Both the position numbers and the translations under genes were made by a program. A stretch of 64,000 nt of DNA from CBDCFV01 sp965261795 (GTDB taxonomy: Bacteria > Chloroflexota > Dehalococcoidia > Lucifugimonadales > UBA3495): NCBI GenBank assembly GCA_965261795.1, contig OZ253476.1:3224001-3288000 (forward strand). The letters are read 5' to 3'. The notes beneath the pieces are model-generated. The model saw only the letters and a list, made by a program, of their open reading frames with translations. It did not search any database and was not told where the DNA came from. Shown here piece by piece: positions 51,793 through 60,974 of this stretch (position 1 is its first letter; every line of letters starts with the position of its first letter).

Positions 51793-52451
51793 TGCCCGGT
51801 GATAGATTCGTAGTGCTCGCCACCGCCAGGGAAGAAAAATGGGGAGTACTGGAGGTTTCAGAAGTCCACGACACCTACTCGGTATGTTCAGTATCTGATA
51901 GGATTAATCCAGAGTTCTGGGCTGATTTGGAAAGGCGGATGAGATACGACCCGTCGCCGCCTCAAGGAATCACCATCAGAAGAGAAATCCCGGACGAGGC
52001 CCTGTTTGAGTGGCTGCGAGTACTTCTGAAGGGCGAAAGAGGCTGGTCCATGGGAATTGAAGGTAAGGTCGCCAAAATTCTCAACAGCAGAGAAGTTATA
52101 ATAAACAAGGGCGCAGTGGACGGTGTAGAAACCGGTATGAGATTCAATGTCCTAGAACTTGGGGTTACTGTATTAGACCCCGATTCGAAGTCCTTATTGG
52201 GCCACTTGACGCGTTCGAAAATCTGCGTAGAAATCGTTGAGATTGAACCCAAATTTTCCGTCGCAAGAACGTTTGAAACCTACCGAGAGAACAACCGTGA
52301 CGCGTTTAGTTCCGTGCTTGGACTCTCCAGATTCGTCACAAGGGTAAAAACAATCCGCCAAGAAAGTGGATCACACTTTGAATTTAGAGAAGACTCCGTC
52401 GATGTGAGCGTAGGAGACTTGGTAGTACAGGCGCCACAACCCCAAACGTAG
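51792..52451 (+). CDS. FlgT C-terminal-like domain protein, unknown role
   Basis: 219 residues. The middle, IEGKVAKILNSREVIINKGAVDGVETGMRFNVLELGVTVLDPDSKSLLGHLTRSKICVEIVEI, is close to the FlgT_C beta domain pattern (V-x-VINxGxxxGVxxGMxFxV, then LDPxxxxxLG). The N-terminal 90 residues look globular without a family. No signal peptide or flagellar gene is nearby. Partner of the preceding membrane protein. A more A/T-rich codon use sets both apart from mdh. Confidence 0.58.
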   Translation: MPGDRFVVLATAREEKWGVLEVSEVHDTYSVCSVSDRINPEFWADLERRMRYDPSPPQGITIRREIPDEALFEWLRVLLKGERGWSMGIEGKVAKILNSREVIINKGAVDGVETGMRFNVLELGVTVLDPDSKSLLGHLTRSKICVEIVEIEPKFSVARTFETYRENNRDAFSSVLGLSRFVTRVKTIRQESGSHFEFREDSVDVSVGDLVVQAPQPQT

Positions 52452-52476
52452 ACAAAACGTCACAAAGGAGCGTTCA

Positions 52477-53766
52477 ATGCCAAATCGTACACCCGAAGAA
52501 CAACGGCTGTTGGAAAAGGCCGCGCAGTACATGCCCGGCGGCTACACTGGCAATCTGCGCGTAAGAGAAGACCTGAACTTCTTGGTCAAAGAAGGCAAAG
52601 GGTCCCGAGTCTGGGACGTCAGCGGCAACGAGTACGTGGACTGGATGATGGGCTCAGGGCCTATGGTCCTGGGCCACGCCCACCCGGCTGTTGTAGAAGC
52701 TGTCATCAAGGCCGTGGAGCAGGGAAGCACTTTCTTTGCCAACAATGAAAGGGCCGTGTTGCTGGCCGAACAGTTGGTACAAGCTGTGCCCTGCGCGGAA
52801 AAGGTCCGTTTCACCACCAGCGGCACCGACGCCACTTTCCAAGCCATGCGCTCGGCCCGCGCTTTCCGGAAGCGGGAGAAGGTGCTTAAGTTTGAAGGAG
52901 GGTTCCACGGCACCAGCGACTACGCCTTGATGAGCGTCACTCCATCGGCAGCCCAGGAGTTCCCTATTTCCGAACGCAACAGCGGCGGGATTCCGAGGGC
53001 CATCGAAGAACTGATGTTGATTGCGCCCTACAACGACATAGACACAACTTCGGCCATCATCGACGCCCACCACGACGAGTTGGCCGCTGTAATCGTGGAG
53101 CCGCTGCAACGGATGATCGCCCCCCAACCGGGCTTCCTTCAGGGGCTGCGGGACATCACCGCCAAGCATGAAATACCCTTGATATTCGACGAGGTGGTGA
53201 CCGGGTTCCGGTTGGCTTGGGGAGGCGCCCAAGAGTTCTACGGTGTTACCCCGGACCTCTGCGCCATGGGCAAGATCATGGGCGGTGGTTACCCATTGGC
53301 GGCCGTCATGGGCCGCAGCGATATCCTGTCGGTATACGACGAAGGATCGGTGGACTCTGACAGTTTCGTGAACCAGATCGGCACCCTAAACGGCAACCCG
53401 GTTGCCTGCGCTGCGGGACTGGCCACGCTGGAGCAGTTGAGACAGGAAGGCGTGTACGAGAAGGTACGGCACACCGGCAGCCAAGTGCGCCAAGCGATAG
53501 CGGAGGCCTGCGCCGAAAGCGGCGTTCCGGTCCAGGTTTGCGGCGAGGACGCGGTGTTTGATGCCGTATTCACCGACCGCCCGGTCCACAACTACCGGGA
53601 CTGGCTGTCCGCCGACGGAAGAGCTATGGCCGACTTCAACGCCGGTTTGCTGGAACGCGGCGTCTTGAAGTCCTCCAAGTTCTACCCCGCAGTGGTGCAC
53701 GACGAAGAGGCCGTAGCAAAGACCATTCAGGCCATACGGGAAGTGGCCCCCAACCTGCATCGGTAG
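52477..53766 (+). CDS. HemL-like class III aminotransferase
   Basis: 429 residues. Class III fold with PLP sites: TSGTDATFQAMRSARAF, the FEGGFHGTSDYAL block, DEVVTGFRLAWGG and the PLP lysine in MGKIMGGGYPLAAVMG. It closely resembles glutamate-1-semialdehyde aminomutase (HemL), but many HemL-like proteins are transaminases of other substrates. No other heme gene is adjacent, so I leave the symbol empty. AAGGAGCG precedes the ATG. Confidence 0.82.
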   Translation: MPNRTPEEQRLLEKAAQYMPGGYTGNLRVREDLNFLVKEGKGSRVWDVSGNEYVDWMMGSGPMVLGHAHPAVVEAVIKAVEQGSTFFANNERAVLLAEQLVQAVPCAEKVRFTTSGTDATFQAMRSARAFRKREKVLKFEGGFHGTSDYALMSVTPSAAQEFPISERNSGGIPRAIEELMLIAPYNDIDTTSAIIDAHHDELAAVIVEPLQRMIAPQPGFLQGLRDITAKHEIPLIFDEVVTGFRLAWGGAQEFYGVTPDLCAMGKIMGGGYPLAAVMGRSDILSVYDEGSVDSDSFVNQIGTLNGNPVACAAGLATLEQLRQEGVYEKVRHTGSQVRQAIAEACAESGVPVQVCGEDAVFDAVFTDRPVHNYRDWLSADGRAMADFNAGLLERGVLKSSKFYPAVVHDEEAVAKTIQAIREVAPNLHR

Positions 53767-53781
53767 ACGGTAACTTAGGAA

Positions 53782-54360
53782 ATGGCGTTCACCACTACCA
53801 TACCCAAGCGGCGTATGCTGAAAACGCTGTTTACCGCGGAAGAGTTGCTGCATCTCCCTTCCGACGGCCGCCGCTTGGAATTGGTCAAGGGGAAAATATA
53901 CCAAATACCACCTGCCAATGGGAGACACGCCGACGTCGCCGGGAACGCTGCCGGTATACTGTGGCCCCATGTCAGACATAACCGGTTGGGATGTATTCTG
54001 GTTGGCGACCCCGGGTTTATTTTGCGCCGCAATCCCGACACGGTTCGGGCTCCCGATGTCGCATTTGTCAGCTATGACCGTTTGCCGGCCGGCGAATTAC
54101 CCGAGGAGTATCTTCTTCTGGCTCCCGACTTGGCGGTAGAGGTAGTCTCTCCCAGTAACCGTCCTCGCGAAGTGCGGGAAAAGGTTGCGGAATGGCTTCA
54201 AGCCGGGACACGCTTGGTTTGGGTAATGTACCCTTCCCGCCGCACGGTCACGGTTTATCGATCGATGAACGACTATACGGAGTTGACCGAGGACGACACA
54301 CTGGATGGGGGCGAAGTAGTCACCGGGTTCGTATGCAACGTGAAAGACTTGTTCGTTTAG
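53782..54360 (+). CDS. Uma2-family nuclease-like protein, copy 1
   Basis: 192 residues. Uma2 pattern: FTAEELLHLPSDGRRLELVKG at the N-terminus, RAPDVAFVSYDRLP, APDLAVEVVSPSNRPREVREK and WLQAGTRLVWVMYPSRRTVTVY, carrying the PD-(D/E)XK residues. Start 15 bases after the HemL-like stop. Tandem homologue of the next gene, same length. Function unknown. Confidence 0.82.
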   Translation: MAFTTTIPKRRMLKTLFTAEELLHLPSDGRRLELVKGKIYQIPPANGRHADVAGNAAGILWPHVRHNRLGCILVGDPGFILRRNPDTVRAPDVAFVSYDRLPAGELPEEYLLLAPDLAVEVVSPSNRPREVREKVAEWLQAGTRLVWVMYPSRRTVTVYRSMNDYTELTEDDTLDGGEVVTGFVCNVKDLFV

Positions 54361-54494
54361 CAGCCGGTCCGGAGCCGGTGGCGCTGTTGAACCGCAGTAA
54401 TATACGGCGACGTAGGCTCAAAATAGGTAATTCACATGCTGCGCAGGGAATCAAGAGGCCCAATGACTGGACAAAATAGGCGGGTAATGCATTT

Positions 54495-55073
54495 ATGACA
54501 ACCAGGATGACGACCCTTACAGGGCGAAGGCTTAAGACCTCGTTCATCGCGGAAGAGTTGCTTCACTTGCCTACTGACGGGCGTCGCTTGGAGTTGGTCA
54601 AGGGCAGGATTTACGAAATGCCGCTGGCTGACGTAAGGCAAGCCGGTGTGGCGATGCGCATAGGGTCCGCTCTCGACGCGCACGTGAAAGCTAACAACCT
54701 GGGGGCCGTTTTCTCTGCGGGGGCCGGGTTTGTCTTGGGGCGGGATCCTGATACGGTACGGACCCCGGACGCCGCCTTCGTCGCGAGTGAGCGCATACCC
54801 GAAGATGGCCCCCTCAACGGCTACTTCCCTACGGCCCCCGATTTAGCGGTAGAGGTGGTGTCTCCACAGGACAGGCCATTGGACGTGCGGGAGAAAATCG
54901 AGGACTGGCTGCAAGGGGGCACACGTCTGGTCTGGATGGTCCAACGGGCCCAACGGACTGTTACGGTTTATCGTCCGTTGGGGGACCCGACAGAGCTTTC
55001 TGAAGACGCAAGTTTAGACGGCGAGGAAGTGGTCCTCGGGTTCGTTTGCAACGTGAAGGAACTTTTCGTCTAG
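54495..55073 (+). CDS. Uma2-family nuclease-like protein, copy 2
   Basis: 192 residues, strongly similar to the gene 134 bases upstream (FIAEELLHLPTDGRRLELVKG, APDLAVEVVSPQDRPLDVREK, WLQGGTRLVWMVQRAQRTVTVY, GFVCNVKELFV). Divergence is spread through the sequence, so the duplication is not recent. The intervening gap is non-coding. A hairpin follows. Confidence 0.82.
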   Translation: MTTRMTTLTGRRLKTSFIAEELLHLPTDGRRLELVKGRIYEMPLADVRQAGVAMRIGSALDAHVKANNLGAVFSAGAGFVLGRDPDTVRTPDAAFVASERIPEDGPLNGYFPTAPDLAVEVVSPQDRPLDVREKIEDWLQGGTRLVWMVQRAQRTVTVYRPLGDPTELSEDASLDGEEVVLGFVCNVKELFV

Positions 55074-55085
55074 TAACCACTCAGG

Positions 55086-55118
55086 CCTAAGTGAGAGGGG
55101 CAAGCCACCTCACTCAGG
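55086..55118. terminator. Weak bidirectional hairpin between Uma2 and sdh genes
   Basis: CCTAAGTGAG and CTCACTCAGG pair with one mismatch (9 of 10) around a 13-base loop, between the convergent genes ending at 55073 and 55135. Confidence 0.4.
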
Positions 55119-55134
55119 CGAGACCCACCTGAGG

Positions 55135-56022
55135 TTAATGCGCCGCCGCGCCCAGCTTGGTAATCAGCGGCTTGGTATTTACGATGTGGCGTTGCAGCCC
55201 CAGGTCTTCTGGCCGCACACCCATAGCCAGCCCGATTGCCTGCGGCATGTGCAGTATTGGCATGTCAATGGGCCGCTGGGCTTGGGCGGAGGCTTTTGGC
55301 TGGTACGCGTCCAGGTTAAGGTGGCACAGGGGGCAGGGCGTGACCATAGCATCCGCACCCAAGTCTTTTACTTCCGAAGTGTGCTTGGCGACCATGGCCA
55401 CCGAGTTTTTTTCGTTGATGGTCAGGATGGGGAACCCGCAGCACCGGGTCTTGCCGCTGAAGTCCACCACGGTGGCTCCCAGAATCTCGATAAGCCGCTC
55501 CAGTGACGACGCACGCTCAGGGTTGTTCTCGAAGTCCAGGGCGTCGGTGGGCCGCACAATGTAGCACCCGTAGAAGGGCGCCAGCCGGATGCCGGCCAAG
55601 GGCCTGGTTATCAACGGCGTCAGGTTGTCCAACCCGAAGTCTTCCAAGAGTATCCACAGAAGGTGCTTGGGCGTCGCCGTGCCTTTGTATTCCAACCCCT
55701 CTTCGGCCAGTTGCTCGTTGATCTGAGCAAGGTACTCCGGGTCTTTAACCATCCGGAACTTGGCTTGGCTCATCACTCCCTGGCAGGTGCTGCAAATGGT
55801 CATAATGGGCAGCCCAAGAGCTTCGGACATGGCAAAGGTCCTGGCGTTGAGCACGTCCCCCAGGAACTGGTTTTTCTCCTGGAGCACACCGGCGCCGGTG
55901 CATGATGCGCCGGGCATCTCTTGCAGTTCGATACCAAGACGCTGGCAAATCAACTTGGCGGCGGGGTAGAGCTCCGGGCAGCCGCCGCGGGAGACGCAAC
56001 CCGGGTAAAAAGCGTATTTCAA
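55135..56022 (-). CDS. sdhE: SdhE/HdrB-like CCG-domain subunit of succinate dehydrogenase
   Basis: 295 residues with two CCG (cysteine-rich) domains: first, YPGCVSRGG, ASCTGAGV, CSTCQG; second, YGCYIVRP, TRCCGFP, CPLCH. The first has CTG in place of CCG. Homologous to heterodisulfide reductase HdrB and to the SdhE subunit of non-classical (type E) complexes. It is predicted to hold a non-cubane Fe-S site and to link the catalytic subunits to quinone or another acceptor. Last gene of sdhA-sdhB-sdhE, 52 bases after sdhB. Confidence 0.85.
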   Translation of the reverse strand: MKYAFYPGCVSRGGCPELYPAAKLICQRLGIELQEMPGASCTGAGVLQEKNQFLGDVLNARTFAMSEALGLPIMTICSTCQGVMSQAKFRMVKDPEYLAQINEQLAEEGLEYKGTATPKHLLWILLEDFGLDNLTPLITRPLAGIRLAPFYGCYIVRPTDALDFENNPERASSLERLIEILGATVVDFSGKTRCCGFPILTINEKNSVAMVAKHTSEVKDLGADAMVTPCPLCHLNLDAYQPKASAQAQRPIDMPILHMPQAIGLAMGVRPEDLGLQRHIVNTKPLITKLGAAAH

Positions 56023-56074
56023 CCTGGTCCTCCGGGACTAATAGTATAAAGTGCAGGCGTGGCGGGACCGGCAA

Positions 56075-57043
56075 TCATTCCTCGTGGTCTTCCAGTCTGC
56101 GGAAAATATCTCGGACGTGGTTGGCGCCTTCGATCTTCTTGTGGGTAATGGGAGGCAGCTTCCCGTGAGTCAAAGCGCGCAACGCTTCAGGCGCCATGTT
56201 CAGCAGGGCAGGCAGGTTCGTCATGCCCACGGTCTTGGGCAGAATACGAAATTCATCCAGCCGGCCACTATGTTCCACCGAGTCACTGAACGCCTCGGCA
56301 TGCCTCGCGCCATTGGTGTTGGTCAACCCAACGGATATGGCTTGGTCGCGCAACGCCATTATCCGGTCCATCGGGGCTACGCCCTTGGGGCAGGCTTGCA
56401 CGCACTCAAAGCAACGCGTGCAGTCCCACATCCCCGTAGGCCCGTTCAAAGCCTTCAACCGCTCAACGGAGCGGCCTTCAGCATCGCCGTCTCTTGGGTC
56501 GGCGGTGAACCGGTAGGCCTTGGCCAACGCCGCCGGACCCAGGAACGTTGGGTCTACTTCCATCACCGTGCAGTCGGACACACATGCCCCGCACATGATG
56601 CAGGAGGTTACACCTGACAGGTGCAGCATGGACTCGGCGGAGGCAATGTATTCGGCCTCCGGCTCAGGGCCTTCCGGCTGCAGGTATGGCTCGACCTCCA
56701 TTATCTTCGACCAGAACATGTCGAAGTCCACGACGAGGTCTTTAATGACCGGCATCACTCCGGCGGGCTCTATAACGATGGTGTTGTCTTCGTCAACAGC
56801 GCTGCGGGCCTGCGTTTTGCAGGCCAACGCGGCGTGGCCGTTAATGCGCATAGCGCATGAACCGCAGATGGCGCTGCGGCACGAACACCGCAGGCTCAAG
56901 GTACCGTCGGTTTCTTCTCGTATCTTGATAAGAGCATCCAGCACAGTGGCGCTCTCTTCCAGGGTTATGTCATAGTCCTGCCAGTAGGACAGCGGAGGTT
57001 CGACCTCCGGGTCGTATCTTTTCACTCTGATGGTGACGTCCAT
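56075..57043 (-). CDS. sdhB: Succinate dehydrogenase/fumarate reductase iron-sulfur subunit
   Basis: 322 residues, longer than classical SdhB (about 240). N-terminal 2Fe-2S domain: LRCSCRSAICGSCAM with a later Cys in ALACKTQ. Second cluster CIMCGACVSDC. Third cluster CTRCFECVQACPKG has four ferredoxin-spaced cysteines, so a 4Fe-4S rather than the classical 3Fe-4S centre is expected. That is known for type E succinate dehydrogenases. A 70-residue C-terminal extension has no recognisable motif. Starts 3 bases after sdhA. Confidence 0.92.
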   Translation of the reverse strand: MDVTIRVKRYDPEVEPPLSYWQDYDITLEESATVLDALIKIREETDGTLSLRCSCRSAICGSCAMRINGHAALACKTQARSAVDEDNTIVIEPAGVMPVIKDLVVDFDMFWSKIMEVEPYLQPEGPEPEAEYIASAESMLHLSGVTSCIMCGACVSDCTVMEVDPTFLGPAALAKAYRFTADPRDGDAEGRSVERLKALNGPTGMWDCTRCFECVQACPKGVAPMDRIMALRDQAISVGLTNTNGARHAEAFSDSVEHSGRLDEFRILPKTVGMTNLPALLNMAPEALRALTHGKLPPITHKKIEGANHVRDIFRRLEDHEE

Positions 57044-57046
57044 AGA

Positions 57047-58726
57047 CTAGTATTTCCTTTCTTCAGGAGTCCACTTGGTGATGGACACCGGCGAGTAGGA
57101 GATTTCGGGGCCTTCTTCCCCTTTGGATGCGACGATGTGCTTCATCCAGTTTTCGTCGTCGCGGGCAGGATAGTCGGTCCGTGACTGCGCACCGCGGCTA
57201 TCCTTGCGGTCCACCGCGCTGATGGCGATAGTCTCGGCGCAGTCCAGCATGAATCCCAATTCCAGGGCGAACACCAGGTCGGTATTGAACACACGCCCCT
57301 TGTTGTCCACCGGGACGCTGCGGTACCGCTCCTTAAGGCCCTGCAGGTCGTGCATGGTTTCCTGCATTCCGTTCTCGTCACGATAGACAGCCAGATTTCT
57401 GTTCATGGACTGTCCCATACCCAAACGCACGTCACCCACCCGGTCGCCGTTTTTAGGACGGTCCAGGATATCTTGTATCCGCTGCTGTTCCCGCCTCACT
57501 GTCTCGTCTACGTCGAACTCTATGTACTCCAGTTCACGGGAAGCCCGCGCGGCGTGGGCGCCGGACCTTTGCCCGAATACGATAGTGTCGAGCAGGGAAT
57601 TGGCTCCCAGCCGGTTGCCGCCGTGGACGCTGACACACGCACACTCACCTGCGGCGTAAACGCTAGGCAGGTTGGTCAGTCCATCTACGTCAGTCTTGAT
57701 GCCCCCCATCATGTAGTGCATCCCAGGGCGTATCGGTATCGGCTCCTTGATCATGTCAACACCGGCCAGATCAATGCCGATTTCCCGGATTTGGCTGAGC
57801 TTTTCCATGATCAGGCTCTCGCCCAAATGCCGGCAGTCCAACAGGACACACTCGTTGATGCCGTTGCCGGCGTTGATTTCGGTCTGCTCGGCCCGGGAAA
57901 CCACGTCGCGGGAGGCAAGTTCTTTCATGGAGGGGGCATATCGCTCCATGAAACGGTCGCCGTTCTTGTCCAGCAAGTAGGCGCCTTCACCTCGGGCCGC
58001 TTCGGAGATCAGCACACCGCTCCCGGCCAGGGTGGTGGGATGGTACTGGACCATTTCCATGTCCATCAGCCGGGCGCCGGCATTGTAAGCTAAGGCTATG
58101 CCGTCGCCGGTTACAATCAAGGCATTGGTGCTCGGCTCGAACAGCCTTCCCAGTCCGCCCGTGCAGAAGATTATAGTCTTGGCCCGGATGGCGTAGACTT
58201 GTCCGGTGCGTATTTCGAGGGCAGTGACACCGCAGACCCGGTCGTCTTCCTCTATCAGGCCGGTGACGAACCATTCTTCGTAACGACGCACGCCGGACTT
58301 GATTAACTGCTCGAACATTACGTGCAGCATCGCTTGGCCGGTAAAGTCGCCCACGAAAAAGGTCCTAGCCCGGCGCTGCCCGCCAAAGGCGCGAGTCCCC
58401 AACCGTCCTTCATCATCCCGGTTGAAAGTCACTCCCATGTGCTCCATGTCAATCAGTGCCTGCCCAGCAGACCGGCACATGACCTCGATGGCGTCCTGAT
58501 CACCGAGAAAGTCGCTTCCCTTAACGGTGTCGTAAGCATGGTCTTCCCAGTCGTCACCGCGATCAAGCAGGGCGGCATTGATGCCTCCCTGCGCGGCATT
58601 GGAGTGGCTCCTCACCGGGTGGACTTTGCTGATAATAGCGGCGTTTGCCCCCTCGGCCCGCGCAGCAATGGCCGCCCGCATACCGGCCAACCCCGCTCCA
58701 ATGACAAGGACATCGTGCTCCAGCAT
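57047..58726 (-). CDS. sdhA: Succinate dehydrogenase/fumarate reductase flavoprotein subunit
   Basis: 559 residues. FAD-binding VLVIGAGLAGMRAAIAA, covalent-FAD histidine in RSHSNAAQGGINAAL, substrate segment MEMVQYHPTTLAGSGVL, and catalytic Arg in the RLGANSLLD... GECACVSVHGGNRLGANSL region. First gene of the operon; sdhC/sdhD membrane anchors are absent, with the CCG-domain subunit instead. The 170-base upstream gap holds no recognised feature. Direction (succinate oxidation or fumarate reduction) cannot be read from sequence. Confidence 0.94.
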   Translation of the reverse strand: MLEHDVLVIGAGLAGMRAAIAARAEGANAAIISKVHPVRSHSNAAQGGINAALLDRGDDWEDHAYDTVKGSDFLGDQDAIEVMCRSAGQALIDMEHMGVTFNRDDEGRLGTRAFGGQRRARTFFVGDFTGQAMLHVMFEQLIKSGVRRYEEWFVTGLIEEDDRVCGVTALEIRTGQVYAIRAKTIIFCTGGLGRLFEPSTNALIVTGDGIALAYNAGARLMDMEMVQYHPTTLAGSGVLISEAARGEGAYLLDKNGDRFMERYAPSMKELASRDVVSRAEQTEINAGNGINECVLLDCRHLGESLIMEKLSQIREIGIDLAGVDMIKEPIPIRPGMHYMMGGIKTDVDGLTNLPSVYAAGECACVSVHGGNRLGANSLLDTIVFGQRSGAHAARASRELEYIEFDVDETVRREQQRIQDILDRPKNGDRVGDVRLGMGQSMNRNLAVYRDENGMQETMHDLQGLKERYRSVPVDNKGRVFNTDLVFALELGFMLDCAETIAISAVDRKDSRGAQSRTDYPARDDENWMKHIVASKGEEGPEISYSPVSITKWTPEERKY

Positions 58727-58896
58727 TGGCGCCTCTTCCTCCGAATCCTGCCTTTGATAATATCGGCGCCTGCTGTCTTAAAGAGGCGCCGGCCATTCAC
58801 CTTATGTCACTTCAGGTGGATTTCGCATCTACCCAAGAAAACGCCACTCAATATATCAGAATCTCCCTTGGGCATCTATACAAGCGCACCGGCTTA

Positions 58897-59460
58897 TCAG
58901 CGATTCTCACACTGCCGAAGGGCCATCAGCAAGGCGGTGATGCTCTTGCCGTCCTGTATCTCGCCCTTCTCAATCATCCCGAGGGTATCCGGCAGCGGTA
59001 CACGTTCAACTGAAATGTTCTCGTCATCGTCGGCGTCAAGATCGGCTTGCCTCAAATCGGTTGCGAGGTAAGCGTACATGTACTCGGTGCACCAGCCTGG
59101 AGCTATCCAGAAGCTGCACAGGTGGCGCAGCGTGTCCGCCGTGTAACCGACTTCTTCCTGGAGTTCCCGCAGCACCGCCTCTTGAACATCCTCTCCGGGT
59201 TCTATACCACCAGCCGGTACCTCCAGCAACTGCGATTCGGTCGGCTTGCGGTACTGGCGGACCAGCAGCACGTTGTTTTCATCATCCACCGGCACCACAC
59301 ATATGGTGCTGGAATGTTCCGCAATTTCTCTGGTGGTCAACCGTCCATTGGGAAGACGCACCGTATCCACCCTCAGGTTGACGATGCGCCCCTCGTAGAT
59401 GGTCTTGCTCTCGACGGTGGGTTCCGATTCTGATGCTGTCATAGCCTCTTGACGCCTCAC
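58897..59460 (-). CDS. nudF: ADP-ribose pyrophosphatase-like NUDIX hydrolase
   Basis: 187 residues from GTG 59460 (or ATG 59442). IYEGRIVNLRVDTVRLPNG and the NUDIX box GGIEPGEDVQEAVLRELQEEVGY (all catalytic Glu present), with the LEVPAGG preceding and a Pro 16 residues after the box (IAPGW), as in ADP-ribose pyrophosphatases. GTGA overlap (4 bases) with nadK makes an NAD-metabolism operon. Confidence 0.88.
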   Translation of the reverse strand: MRRQEAMTASESEPTVESKTIYEGRIVNLRVDTVRLPNGRLTTREIAEHSSTICVVPVDDENNVLLVRQYRKPTESQLLEVPAGGIEPGEDVQEAVLRELQEEVGYTADTLRHLCSFWIAPGWCTEYMYAYLATDLRQADLDADDDENISVERVPLPDTLGMIEKGEIQDGKSITALLMALRQCENR

Positions 59461-60305
59461 TGCCCGCGAATACTGAAACCGAGCCGGCGGGTGAGGGTTG
59501 CGTAAAAATAGCTGGGGGAGTTTGCCCGCAGGAACTTGGCTTTAAAGGGGCTTTGTTCCAATTCAACCCGGTCTCCGGGGGACAATGGATAGTCCACGTA
59601 ACCGTCAACGCTAAGGGTAGCCTCCTGGTACCCTTCAAGCGCCAATCCGACTTGGGTGGACTTATTCAACACCAGTCCGGCGGTAAGACCCATGTGCGCC
59701 GCCACTGTCTTGAGCACCAGGTCGTCGGACAAAGGGTCGAGTATCGGCCCTCCCACGGCCAGGTTGTAACCGGTGCTGCCCGTGGCAGTGGAGAGAATGA
59801 CCGCGTCAGCGCGGAAGGTGGTCAATTGGGCCCCGTCTATAGTGCCGGTTATGGTTACTACCCGGGACACCGCGCCGCGAGCCACCACAGCGTCGTTAAG
59901 CGCGTGGTATGGACCGTCTACCATCTCGCCGTTAGTGTCCCCCCTTACCACCCTTGCTTGGAGCATGTTGCGCTCCTCGGTGCGGTATTCCCCATCTATA
60001 TACTGGGGGAGCCTGTCCAGGGCCTCGTGCACCTGCAACTCGGTCATAAACCCAAGACGGCCCATGTTGATACCGACCAACGGGATGCCCCATGGGGCGG
60101 TGACTTGAATAGCCCGCAGGATGGTCCCATCGCCTCCGACGGTTATCACCAAATCAGTATCGACCGCCTGCTGCCGCAAGGTTTCCAGGTTTTCCGCCGG
60201 GGAAATCCATGAATCGTCCGGCAGGTCCAACTGGTGAAGGATAGCGGTAGTTAGGTCTAAAGCCTCCGGGATGCGGTTGTTGTATATAATCCCGACGCTC
60301 TTCAT
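59457..60305 (-). CDS. nadK: NAD kinase
   Basis: 282 residues. ITVGGDGTILRAIQ (GGDGT), GINMGRLGFMTEL, ALNDAVVARG (the usual N-E becomes N-D) and the TGSTGYNLAVGGPIL segment. Phosphorylates NAD to NADP. Upstream member of nadK-nudF. Normal length for bacterial NadK. Confidence 0.94.
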   Translation of the reverse strand: MKSVGIIYNNRIPEALDLTTAILHQLDLPDDSWISPAENLETLRQQAVDTDLVITVGGDGTILRAIQVTAPWGIPLVGINMGRLGFMTELQVHEALDRLPQYIDGEYRTEERNMLQARVVRGDTNGEMVDGPYHALNDAVVARGAVSRVVTITGTIDGAQLTTFRADAVILSTATGSTGYNLAVGGPILDPLSDDLVLKTVAAHMGLTAGLVLNKSTQVGLALEGYQEATLSVDGYVDYPLSPGDRVELEQSPFKAKFLRANSPSYFYATLTRRLGFSIRGQ

Positions 60306-60459
60306 GACGCCACCAAACCTCGCTTGTCACCACACACCCTTGGACACAACGCCAGCGCACACCCGTCACGGAGGCACGGACAGTCTGACGCTGGCATGGA
60401 ACCACGGTCGACCCGGTCCGTATTGTTGTTCATTTGAGAGGCGGACGCCACAGCGCGAA

Positions 60460-60852
60460 TCAGGCTCGCGGCTCGGACTTGCCGGTGATTATTCGTGTAA
60501 TTTCCGGCGGTACATCTACCCCGCTCCTTGCCAACATCTCCAGTTCCCGCTCAATGCGCTCCCGCTCCGCCTGTTGGCCTCGTTCCATTGCTTTTCTTTC
60601 TACCGCTTCTTTGGCTGCAAATATCACTTTAGCCACCACGTAGATGATGAATGTTGTGGGGAACAGCAACAACGAGGTTACGATTACCACCCCGTCCTCT
60701 CTATTGGTCAGTGCGTGGAGGAATCCAACGCCCCAGACCCCTGCAAGCGCCGACCAACTATTGATCAGGACCGAAATTAACGCACTGGCGCTGATGGTCG
60801 CCGACCCATCGGCCAGCAACCAGGATGGGGAACGCCCGTTGCCGGGGTTCAT
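60460..60852 (-). CDS. Small membrane protein, unknown function
   Basis: About 130 residues from ATG 60852 (open frame to 60900). One or two hydrophobic helices (ALISVLINSWSALAGVWGVGFL and VVIVTSLLLFPTTFIIYVV) precede a highly charged helical C-terminus (EAVERKAMERGQQAERERIEREL), so a coiled-coil tail on a membrane anchor. Family not recognised. Located between nadK and nuoN, same strand. Confidence 0.55.
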   Translation of the reverse strand: MNPGNGRSPSWLLADGSATISASALISVLINSWSALAGVWGVGFLHALTNREDGVVIVTSLLLFPTTFIIYVVAKVIFAAKEAVERKAMERGQQAERERIERELEMLARSGVDVPPEITRIITGKSEPRA

Positions 60853-60974
60853 TATATCACCGCTGCTGCTTCTGCCGGTACAAACACCAACTCGATACAT
60901 GGCCGGCGGCAGGTTTGAAATATAGCATGGCGCTCAGATTGGAATGCACTCAGCCTTTTCTGAAGGCCCTGACA

